A DNA stretch of 5,931 nt from Deltaproteobacteria bacterium. Its GTDB lineage: Bacteria; Desulfobacterota; DSM-4660; Desulfatiglandales; Desulfatiglandaceae. Of the stretch, positions 1-5,931 are shown one piece after another. The translations under genes and the position numbers were made by a program. The notes under the pieces were generated by a model that worked only from the letters and a program-made list of their open reading frames with translations, was not told where the DNA came from and made no database searches. Each line of letters starts with the position of its first letter. Position 1 is the first letter of the stretch. The DNA is taken from NCBI GenBank assembly GCA_021159525.1, contig JAGHEC010000240.1, forward strand, positions 1-5,931. Reading direction: 5' to 3'.

Positions 1-296
1 CGAAGCGAGCGAAGAAAAGACGGCGCCCTCCCGGCAGTCGCGTCAGAAAAACCCTCCCGCCCCTATTTATTGAGCTGTTACAGATCAAAAAACATAACCA
101 TTTGGCCACGGATATACAATACAAAAAAATAACGGCTCGCAGGATCCAAGCGTTAAGGGCTACCCGCAACTTGTAAACGCTTACAAATAAAACTCCCATA
201 GCCGTAACAGGGAAACCCGGCTCGGAGCAGGGCAGCGCGGCCTTTTGTTGATAGTCATGAAGTCGGAGATGCAGGAAGGTCGGTAATTGGGAAGGA
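1..296. other. Intergenic region with no convincing gene
   Basis: This is about 296 nt of mixed composition with A-rich patches (85-130). I found no open frame with a ribosome-binding site and conserved-looking protein, and no tRNA-like fold by eye. It may hold the promoter of a gene beyond the left edge, but no clear -35/-10 pair stands out. The one structured element is the dyad at 171-186. Confidence 0.5.
171..186. promoter_or_regulatory. Candidate LacI/CcpA-type operator dyad
   Basis: TTGTAAACGCTTACAA has perfect 6-bp inverted arms around ACGC. Its inner 14 bases (172-185) fit the cre consensus TGWAANCGNTNWCA at every defined position, including the central CG common to LacI/GalR-family operators. 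It sits downstream of the operon hairpin, so it would more likely control a gene beyond the left edge than this operon. No regulator gene is visible, and a chance match is possible. Confidence 0.4.
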
Positions 297-329
297 GCAA
301 GGCAGGGCCATCGGCCCGGCCCTGCCTGC
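297..329 (-). terminator. Strong hairpin after the operon, possible terminator
   Basis: GGCAGGGCC (326-318 on the minus strand) and GGCCCTGCC (309-301) are perfect 9-bp complements around an 8-nt loop. The stem can grow by one A-U pair and, past a one-base bulge, by two more pairs. It begins just after the acetyltransferase stop codon, which is typical of a transcript end. The tail (TTGCTCCTTCCC) has few U, so intrinsic termination would be weak. It may instead protect the 3' end. Confidence 0.55.
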
Positions 330-330
330 A

Positions 331-783
331 TCAAACGGTTCTTTCCAGGTTGATGGTCTTCGACGGGACAAAATGGTTAGCGCTGAAAAACTGTATCAGG
401 CTGGAATTATTCCAATCAACCAATGTGTTTACCTTCTGAACCCCAAGGCTTTTCAAATGGTCCATAAAATTATTGATCAGGCCTTCGCCCACGCCCTTGT
501 GCTGAAAATCGGGATCCACGCCGATGGTGTCGAGCCTTGCCTCCTCCTGGAAGATGCCGTATTCGCCCATATAGATCTCTCCCATGACGAATCCCACCAC
601 GCGTCCTTCTTCTGTCTCGGCAACAAGGGAGGCAGGGACATAATCTCGGGATTTGAACAGCTTTTCAAACTTTACTTCGTAGTATTCCGTACGGGAGGTG
701 TTCAGTATTTTCTCATCGATCTTCACCACATCTTCAAGATCTTCGGCCTTCATCAGTCGAATCTTAATCGTGTTATCGCTCAT
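331..783 (-). CDS. GNAT-family N-acetyltransferase
   Basis: The gene runs from ATG 783-781 to TGA 333-331, 150 residues, a normal length for a single GNAT domain. It starts IKIRLMKAEDLEDV, the usual first strand and helix. The acetyl-CoA-binding motif A is at about residues 86-104: DTIGVDPDFQHKGVGEGLI, with Q-H-K-G-V-G fitting the Q/RxxGxG/A pyrophosphate loop. The end, WNNSSLIQFFSANHFVP, is the typical motif B region (N-x5-FFxxxxF). Proteins of this type move acetyl from acetyl-CoA to an amine of a protein or small molecule. The substrate cannot be read from the sequence. The start lies 22 nt after the mvhD stop, so the two are almost surely co-transcribed. That suggests, but does not show, a link to the Hdr complex, for example acetylation of a subunit or of a partner acyl-CoA enzyme. 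Confidence 0.88.
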   Translation of the reverse strand: MSDNTIKIRLMKAEDLEDVVKIDEKILNTSRTEYYEVKFEKLFKSRDYVPASLVAETEEGRVVGFVMGEIYMGEYGIFQEEARLDTIGVDPDFQHKGVGEGLINNFMDHLKSLGVQKVNTLVDWNNSSLIQFFSANHFVPSKTINLERTV

Positions 784-788
784 GGGAT

Positions 789-794
789 CTCTCC
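789..794 (-). promoter_or_regulatory. Ribosome-binding site that fixes the acetyltransferase start
   Basis: GGAGAG lies 5 nt before the ATG at 783-781 (7 nt when measured from GGAG). It favours this start over the upstream TTG at 831-829, which would overlap the end of mvhD and add 16 residues that look like read-through of mvhD sequence. Confidence 0.7.
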
Positions 795-805
795 AATTTG
801 TGCCC

Positions 806-1642
806 CTATTCTTTTTTGCCCTTCCTTGCAATCACCCGTTTCTCCTCCGGGATCGGGGGGGGGACAGGCTCTCCTGCCAGTTTGGTCACCGCGCTGAAGC
901 GCGGGGGGCAGACCTCAAGACAGGTCCCGCACTTGATGCATTTGTCCTGATCGATCACGTGAATCCGGTTCTTTCCGCCCACAATTGCCCCCGCAGGACA
1001 CCTCCTGAAGCACATCATGCAGGCCTGACACTTCTCCGGATCAATGTAATAGGAAGGGACATCCCGAAACAGCTCTTCCACCTCATCTTTGGTGAAAAGC
1101 CCCTCATAATCTTCGTTCTTGGTGAGCCGGCCTCCCAGCTTTTCCCTTTTGGCTATCTTAATGTAAGGGATAAGCCTCTCAATATCCTTAATCTTGTATT
1201 TCAATTCTTCCCTGTCGATCCCTTCACCGAGACCCAGGGGGCCCAGTTCCTTCACCTTACTGTCAAAGGCATTCATATGCTCTGCGAAAAGGATCCCGTC
1301 ACCGGCCGACATAAACTGGATATTGAGCCTTTCAGGGTTGAGCCCGATATATTCCAAAATTCTCTTGCCCAGAAGGGCGACATTAAGGGCATGGTAATTT
1401 CCATGCGTCACGTAATTGCATTCATTCAAACGGCAGCCGACAATAAACACCCCATCCTGTCCATTGAAAAATGCCCTCAGGATAAACTCCAGGTCGATCC
1501 TCCCGGAACACATCACGCGAATCAGCCTGACATCTGACGTATATTGCAGTCTGGAAACTCCAGCCAGGTCAGCAGCCCCGTAACCTCACCAATGGCATAC
1601 AAAGCCCAATATCCTGGGTTTGAATTTAACTCCTGCGCTCAT
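806..1642 (-). CDS. mvhD: Selenocysteine-containing MvhD fused to a 2[4Fe-4S] ferredoxin
   Basis: The gene runs from ATG 1642-1640 to TAG 808-806, 278 residues, with UGA at 1588-1586 read as Sec19. The N-terminus reads FVCHWUGYGAADLAG (14-28), which matches the MvhD signature CxWCxYxxADLAG with Sec in place of the second cysteine. Further MvhD cysteines are C45 (MCSG), C70 and C75 (GCRLNEC). These residues bind the [2Fe-2S] cluster in the family. A helical middle section leads to a C-terminal ferredoxin with two regular sites, C205/208/211/215 and C235/238/241/245. Stand-alone MvhD is about 140 residues, so the ferredoxin is an added domain that may extend the electron wire or dock soluble ferredoxin. 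The C-terminus is rich in proline, lysine and arginine. The role is electron transfer between a donor enzyme and HdrA. VhuD of methanococci and BamF are known Sec-containing relatives. An annotation starting at the GTG 1516 would lose the cluster motif. Confidence 0.93.
1551..1563 (-). promoter_or_regulatory. Candidate bacterial SECIS hairpin of mvhD
   Basis: CUGG and CCAG form four perfect pairs around the loop AGUUU. The loop starts 27 nt after the UGA, inside the normal 16-37 nt range, and has G as its second base, as the bacterial consensus asks. A possible lower stem, CUGAC with GUCAG (1572-1568 with 1538-1534), is separated by internal loops. The apical stem is shorter than that of hdrA, so the exact fold is less certain than the need for such an element. 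Confidence 0.6.
1586..1588 (-). other. In-frame UGA selenocysteine codon (Sec19 of MvhD)
   Basis: TGA lies between CHW and GYGAADLAG, where MvhD relatives have cysteine (CxWC). The sequence on both sides is conserved in one frame. It joins an ATG with a ribosome-binding site to the downstream open frame, with no other start that would keep the cluster motif. Confidence 0.93.
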
Positions 1643-1807
1643 GAATAATCCCTTCTTTGTTATCAGCCCCTGTTGCGTATTCTCTCAGTATTCAGGAGAT
1701 AAAACGCTGACGCGGCAACTTTATTTAAAAATTTAGAGGCGGTTTCTCTATGATAAACACCGGGTGAATGGATACTTAAAATCCTGCAAGACGGTGCGAA
1801 CCCCCGG
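1643..1807 (-). other. 165-nt hdrA-mvhD intergenic region with weak hairpin and mvhD ribosome-binding site
   Basis: This gap is AT-rich and longer than the other gaps in the operon. A hairpin at 1762-1740 pairs CGGTGTTT with AGAAACCG (one mismatch and one G-T), and five T follow at 1731-1727. It could act as a partial terminator or a processing site that tunes mvhD relative to hdrA, but the stem is weak. GAAGG lies 8 nt before the mvhD ATG and serves as its ribosome-binding site. I found no convincing -35/-10 pair and no coding sequence. Confidence 0.4.
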
Positions 1808-4800
1808 CTAAACGTCTCCCACCGCCATATGGAACTGCGCCGGGGTCTCCTCCTCCAAAATAGCCGCATCGATCTGGCACACAATCTCTTCATCGGTGAA
1901 GTGTTTGAGCCGGATGGCCCCGGTGGGGCACTTGGCATTGCAGAGCCCGTCGCCTTTGCAGATTACAGGGTTTACTACCGCCTTCTTGCCCTGTTTAGTA
2001 TTGCGAAACTCAATGGCCCCATACGTACAGGCGTCTATGCACGCCCCGCATCCCATGCACTTATGCTCATCCACCTCGCATACTGAACCCGAGGCAGTTA
2101 CAATCTCGTTGGAGAGAAGGGTCAAGGCCCGACCTGCGGCGCCATAAGCCTGATTGATGGTCTCGGATATGTGTTTGGGATAGTGGGCCGTACCGCACAG
2201 ATACACGCCTTCGGCGCTGAATTCCACAGGCCGCAGCTTGACATGGGCCTCCTTGAAGAAACGGTCCGGCCCGAGAGACACCTTGAAAAACTGCGCTATG
2301 TCCTCGTTGTCTTGAGGAGGTATGATGGCGGCCGCCAGGGAAACCACGTCCGCATCTATGACCAGTTCCTCTCCCAGAATAGGATCTGTGACGGTAACCC
2401 TCAAAACCGGTTTCCCTTCAGAAGTCACGGCCGCGATCTTGGGCTTGTCCTCCGGTTCCCAGCGGATGAACTTGACATCCTTATTGGAGGCCTCGCGGTA
2501 ATAGTCCTCCCGCAATCCATAGGTCCGCATATCCCGGAAAAGGATGTAAATGTCCATATCCGGATTGATATCTTTGAGCTTCAGGGCGTTCTTGACGGCC
2601 TGAGAGCAACATACCCGGCTGCAGTAGTTTCGATCCTCATTGCGGCATCCCACGCACTGGATCATCACCAGGCATTGGGAGTTGAGGACCTTCTCATCCT
2701 CTTTGGCGATCCGGCCTTCCAACTCCAGGTGGGTCATAACCCTCTCATCTTCTCCGTAGAGGTATTCGGTCGGCTTGTATTCATCCGCGCCGATGGCAAT
2801 GACTGTGGCCCCGTGCTTGATCTCGGTCTCTCCCCTGTCCGACGTAATCCGGGTGATAAAGTTCCCTATATACCCGGTGGCCTCTCTGATAATGGCATCG
2901 GTGTAAACATGAATCAGGGGGTGCTCATAAACCTGGCGGATCAAATCCTTGAGAAAGGCCTGGACATCCATTCCTTCCAGGGTGGTGTAGATCCTCCTGG
3001 CCATACCGCCCAAATCCCTGTCCTTTTCCACCAGGTGAACCTCATGTCCCTGATTGGCTATGGATAAAGCACAGGTCATGCCCCCAATGCCGGCGCCCAC
3101 CACCAGGGCCGCTTTGTTGACAGGGAGGTCGATCTCCTGCAATGGCTCCAGCAGGGCGCACCGGGCCACGGCCATGCGGATGATGTCCTTTGCCTTCCGG
3201 GTAGCCTCTTCAGGCTCTTTGGCATGAACCCAGGAATCGTGCTCTCTGATATTGGCCATTTCATAGAAATACTGGTTGATCCCAGCCTCCCGGAGTGTAT
3301 CCCGAAACAGGGGCTCGAGGGTTCTGGGGGAGCAGGCAGCGACTACCACCCGATTGAGATTCTTCTCCTTGACCATATCCGTTATTTCCTGGGCGGAATT
3401 GGTAGCGCATGAGAAGAGCTGTTCCTGAGCATATACCACGTGGGGGAGGGTGAGAGCATATTCCACCGTGGAAGGCACATCCACGATCCTCCCGATATTG
3501 GCCCCGCAGTGACAAACAAACACGCCAATGCGGGGTTCCTCTGCGGAAACATCCTTTTCCTCCGGATAAACACGCTCTGTGGTCAGCTTTCCCCGCCGGT
3601 AATCCAAAAATTGGCCACACTGGGCCCCGGCCCCGCTGGCGCTGAAGACCGACTCCGGGATATCCATGGGCCCCTGGAAAGCGCCGCTCACAAAGATCCC
3701 CGGTTTCGATGTTTCCATCAGGTTGAATGGATCCCCCTGGCAGAAACCGTGTGAATTCAGGTTGATCCCGAATCGTTCGGCAAGCGCCTCGGCATCCGCA
3801 GGGGGGTTCAACCCCACGGACAGGACCACCATATCGAATTCATCTTCTTTGACCCCTTCATCCGCAGTCGCATACCGGACCACCAGATTCTTGGTCTCCG
3901 GTATCTCTCTAACCACCGTCGTGTAACTCCTGATAAACCGGATGCCGGGAAGGTCTGCGGTGCGCTGGTAATACGGCTCGAAATCCTTGCCATAGGAGCG
4001 GATATCATTGTGGAAGATGGTGCATTCGGCGTCGGCGTCATGGTCCTTGGTCAGGATTACCTGTTTCTGGGTGTAGGTACAGCAAACAGCGGAACAATAG
4101 CTGTTGTCGCCCGGTGTAACCCGCCTCGAACCTACGCACTGGATCCAGGCGAGCTTGTGGGGGTGCTTCTGGTCCGAGGCCCGCAAAATCTCCCCTTCGT
4201 AAGGCCCGGTGGCGCACAGGAGCCGCTCAAAATCGAGGCTGGTGACCACGTTGGCATACTTGCCATAGCCGTAATCTCCCTTTATGGCGGGATTAAACGG
4301 CTCGTAGCCAGGGGATAACAGAACTGCGCCTACATTGATCTCGACCCTCTCGGGCTGCTGCTCCAGATCAACCGCGTTGTTCTGGCAGACCGCCTCACAG
4401 ATGCGGCATTTCTTCTCTTTCAAATAAAGGCAGCTTTCATCAATGTAGGAGATGAGAGGGATGGCCTGGGCAAAATAGATATGGACGGCCTTGTTCTGGG
4501 ATATTTCCTGATTGAAGGGATCCGGATACTGGACCGGACAATACTCCATACAGGTGCCGCACCCCGTGCACATATCCTCCTTGATATATCTGGGTTTCTT
4601 GAGAAGGGTGATCTTGAAATTACCTGCCTCGCCCTCTGCCCTTTCCACTTCCGTGTAGGTGAAAACCTCTATGTTCGGATGCCGGCCGACCTCGACCAGT
4701 TTAGGAGAGAGGATTCACATGGAACAATCATTGGTGGGATAGGTCTTGTCCAACTGAGCCATGTGGCCGCCGATGGCAGGGGCCTTCTCCACGAGATAGA

Positions 4801-4930
4801 CCTTAAAGCCTGCGGTGGCCAGATCAAGCGATGCCTGAATGCCGCTGATCCCGCCGCCTACCACCATTACGTCTCCATAATTGCCGGCCGCAAGATGCTT
4901 ACGAAGCTGTTCAATATGTTCGTTTTCCAC
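1808..4930 (-). CDS. hdrA: Selenocysteine-containing tandem HdrA (FAD/Fe-S electron-bifurcating subunit)
   Basis: The gene runs from GTG 4930-4928 to TAG 1810-1808, 1040 residues, when UGA at 4717-4715 is read as Sec72. The first half has an FAD dinucleotide motif GGGISG (25-30), then PTNDCSM-U-ILSPK (66-77), where HdrA relatives carry CSxC. It continues with a 4Fe-4S site C121/124/127/131, a second cysteine set C167/175/178/182, and the HdrA cluster motif C265, C279, C283-284. The second half starts like a canonical HdrA at about residue 467 (VCHCG, C473/C475; ACSPR, C533). It has a second FAD motif GAGIGG (612-617) and a second cluster motif C759, C770, C774-775. It lacks the Sec/Cys motif and the inserted ferredoxin. 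A C-terminal ferredoxin has C958/961/964/968 and a variant site C991-D994-C997-C1001. Methanogen HdrA is about 650 residues, so this is a two-copy fusion, as in BamE- or Qmo-like proteins. It is expected to bifurcate or confurcate electrons between the HdrD and MvhD neighbours and ferredoxin. Confidence 0.93.
4666..4712 (-). promoter_or_regulatory. Bacterial SECIS element of hdrA
   Basis: The upper stem is CUGGUC/GGCCGG (4699-4694 with 4687-4682; six pairs including two G-U). It closes a 6-nt loop, GAGGUC (4693-4688). The loop starts 22 nt after the UGA, inside the 16-37 nt window usual for bacterial SECIS elements, and has G as its first base. The loop contains GGUC, as does the loop of E. 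coli fdhF. A lower stem CCUCU/AGAGG (4712-4708 with 4670-4666) can close the structure. The element would recruit SelB with charged tRNA-Sec. Pairing was done by eye, with no energy calculation. Confidence 0.78.
4715..4717 (-). other. In-frame UGA selenocysteine codon (Sec72 of HdrA)
   Basis: TGA interrupts an otherwise open frame exactly after DCSM. HdrA homologues carry a cysteine at this point (DCSxC-ILSPK). The frame resumes at once with family-conserved sequence (ILSPKLVEVGRHPNIE) and stays open for 968 more residues. A hairpin with SECIS geometry follows. Sec at this HdrA position is known from methanococci and some anaerobic bacteria. Confidence 0.93.
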
Positions 4931-5003
4931 TGTTATCCGCCCTTGTCAGATCAAATTTGTCCAATTCATGGATTCTCAATACAATAATCCGTCAATGCCG
5001 AAA
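4931..5003 (-). other. 73-nt hdrD-hdrA intergenic spacer with hdrA ribosome-binding site
   Basis: The spacer is short and AT-rich, which fits co-transcription. AAGGG lies 9 nt before the GTG at 4930-4928 and is the best candidate ribosome-binding site. The frame upstream of that GTG reaches a TGA after five sense codons with no other start, and the FAD-binding glycine motif begins only 24 residues in, so GTG is the only credible start. A 5-bp inverted repeat (GGATT/AATCC, 4970-4990) is too weak to call a terminator. I see no promoter. Confidence 0.6.
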
Positions 5004-5931
5004 TTAGATGACTTCCGCAATAATTTCGGTAAGGTCCTTGATCTCTATTTTTTCATCCATACCCATGGTAACCCGGCTGTCCTCGAACATGGTAATGCAA
5101 TAGGGACAACACGTGGCCAGTATCTCGGCCCCTACATCAATGGCCTGTTCGATCCTGAGATCAGAAAACCGTTCGCCCTTCTGAGTCTCCATCCAGACCC
5201 TGCCGCCCCCCCCGCCGCAGCACAGACTGTCGACACGGCAATCAGCCATTTCACTGAACTCCAGGCCGGGAACCCCCTTCAGGACATCCCGGGGCTCGTC
5301 ATATATGCCGTTGTGTCGCCCCAGGTAGCAGGGATCATGGTAGGTGACCTTCTTGGCATATTCCCCTTTGAGTTCGAGCCTCCCCTCCCGGATCAGCTCG
5401 AACAGGAGCTGGGACATATGAATGACCTCAAAATTGACCATAAAATCAGGATATTCATTTTTAAAAGTATGGTAGCAATGAGGTGAGGATACCAAAATCT
5501 TCTTCACCCCGTTATCCACAAAGGTCTTAATGTTTTCCCTGGCCAGGCGTTTGAATACCTCTTCATCACCGGTCTTGCGGATGCTCTCTCCACAACAGTT
5601 TTCCTTGGGACCCAGTATGCCGAACTCCACCCCTGCCTTTTTGAGGATGGTTGCCGTGGCAACCGCCACTTTCTTCAATCGGGGGTCATAGCTCGGATAG
5701 CATCCGGGAAAATAGAGGATATCCATTCCCTCTTCAAACGTCCCCACCGAGAGGCCCTTGGCCCAGTCCCCCCGCTTGGCCCTTTCCTCGCCCAGGGTGT
5801 TGCCTTCGCCCACCAGGCTCCCCCTTATGGTGCGAACGGGCTGGACCGCCTTTGGAAATACGCCGTATTCTGTGGCAATCCTGCGCAGGGCTACCCCGGA
5901 TTCGATCTGCTGAACATCCCTGGGACAGTGC
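5004..5931 (-). CDS. hdrD: HdrD-like heterodisulfide reductase Fe-S subunit (5'-truncated)
   Basis: The frame is open to the right window edge (first complete codon at 5930-5928) and ends at TAA 5006-5004, giving 308 visible residues; the start lies outside. The first visible residues, HCPRDV, look like the end of a 4Fe-4S ferredoxin motif (the HdrC part). Two cysteine-rich CCG domains (the HdrB part) follow. CCG domain 1 has C77, CC112-113 (CCGES) and C152. CCG domain 2 has C201 (DPCYLGR), CC237-238 followed by five glycines, and C274, C275 and C278 (CCPYC). In the family these domains bind noncubane [4Fe-4S] clusters that reduce disulfides or relay electrons. The internal GTG at 5813 is not the start, because conserved sequence runs through it. 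The hdrA gene begins 73 nt downstream, so this is probably the HdrD/BamD-like partner of that protein. Other CCG proteins (GlcF- or LldE-like) are alternatives, but the hdrA neighbour makes them less likely. The protein should be cytoplasmic: no signal peptide or membrane segment is visible in the part present. Confidence 0.88.
   Translation of the reverse strand, partial: HCPRDVQQIESGVALRRIATEYGVFPKAVQPVRTIRGSLVGEGNTLGEERAKRGDWAKGLSVGTFEEGMDILYFPGCYPSYDPRLKKVAVATATILKKAGVEFGILGPKENCCGESIRKTGDEEVFKRLARENIKTFVDNGVKKILVSSPHCYHTFKNEYPDFMVNFEVIHMSQLLFELIREGRLELKGEYAKKVTYHDPCYLGRHNGIYDEPRDVLKGVPGLEFSEMADCRVDSLCCGGGGGRVWMETQKGERFSDLRIEQAIDVGAEILATCCPYCITMFEDSRVTMGMDEKIEIKDLTEIIAEVI

Noticed and set aside
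1..14. CGAAG direct repeat at the left edge
   Set aside because: Two 5-bp copies at a window edge are too short to support a repeat or attachment site.
75..210. CTGTTAC (75-81) and GTAACAG (204-210) as a long-range inverted repeat
   Set aside because: Seven bases over 120 nt are expected by chance, and no extra pairing flanks them.
784..831. TTG at 831 as the acetyltransferase start
   Set aside because: It overlaps the end of mvhD, has a rare start codon and adds residues that do not look like GNAT. The ATG at 783 has GGAGAG just upstream.
1514..1516. GTG at 1516 as the MvhD start
   Set aside because: It removes the CHWUGYGAADLAG cluster motif. The ATG at 1642 has a ribosome-binding site and conserved sequence follows it.
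698..1537. Plus-strand 279-codon open frame opposite mvhD and the acetyltransferase
   Set aside because: It spans two real genes on the other strand and has no family resemblance, so it is a shadow frame.
2171..3067. Plus-strand 298-codon open frame opposite hdrA
   Set aside because: It lies antisense to strongly conserved HdrA sequence, shows no recognisable domain, and is explained by the codon bias of the real gene.
4646..4648. GTG at 4648 as the HdrA start
   Set aside because: It sits inside conserved HdrA sequence (VFTYTEVERAEGEAGNFK), and would remove the FAD motif and the Sec residue.
4648..4930. hdrA as a pseudogene or two separate genes split by a nonsense codon
   Set aside because: The stop is UGA in place of a conserved cysteine, both sides are in phase and conserved, and a SECIS-like hairpin follows. 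A random nonsense mutation would not show all of these.
4481..5486. Two plus-strand open frames of 168 and 201 codons opposite hdrA and hdrD
   Set aside because: They are antisense to conserved cysteine-motif coding sequence and contain no recognisable domain.

Overview
The window reads as a single minus-strand operon (transcribed right to left) from an anaerobic bacterium. The most likely source is a sulfate-reducing or syntrophic member of the Desulfobacterota. I infer this from the gene content: HdrD-HdrA-MvhD electron-transfer proteins, many Fe-S cluster motifs and two selenocysteine proteins. There is no ribosomal or other phylogenetic marker to confirm it.

Layout in transcription order. 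(1) 5931-5004: the 3' part of an HdrD-like (HdrC-HdrB fusion) iron-sulfur subunit, cut by the window edge. (2) 4930-1808: a 1040-residue HdrA read through an in-frame UGA (4717-4715), taken as selenocysteine 72. A SECIS-like hairpin follows the UGA at once. The protein is a tandem fusion of two HdrA-like flavoprotein halves plus a C-terminal ferredoxin domain. (3) 1642-806: a 278-residue MvhD fused to a 2[4Fe-4S] ferredoxin, also read through an in-frame UGA (1588-1586), taken as selenocysteine 19, again with a hairpin downstream. (4) 783-331: a 150-residue GNAT-family N-acetyltransferase. A strong hairpin directly after its stop codon may end the transcript. (5) 330-1: no convincing gene. This stretch holds a 16-bp dyad that fits the LacI/CcpA-type operator consensus.

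A standard ORF caller would break hdrA into a 71-residue fragment plus a 946-residue protein, and would trim the N-terminus (including the Sec motif) from mvhD. Both breaks fall exactly where a family-conserved cysteine is expected, and both reading frames continue with conserved sequence, so these are selenoproteins and not pseudogenes.

How the genes work together: HdrA, HdrB/D and MvhD homologues form cytoplasmic flavin-based electron-bifurcating or -confurcating complexes. MvhD passes electrons between a donor module (hydrogenase, formate dehydrogenase or other) and HdrA. The HdrA FAD splits electrons between ferredoxin and a second acceptor, which is reached through the cysteine-rich HdrB/D subunit. 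The order HdrD-HdrA-MvhD(Sec) also resembles the BamD-BamE-BamF part of class II benzoyl-CoA reductase. No BamB/BamC or hydrogenase gene is visible, so the partner and physiological substrate cannot be fixed from this window.
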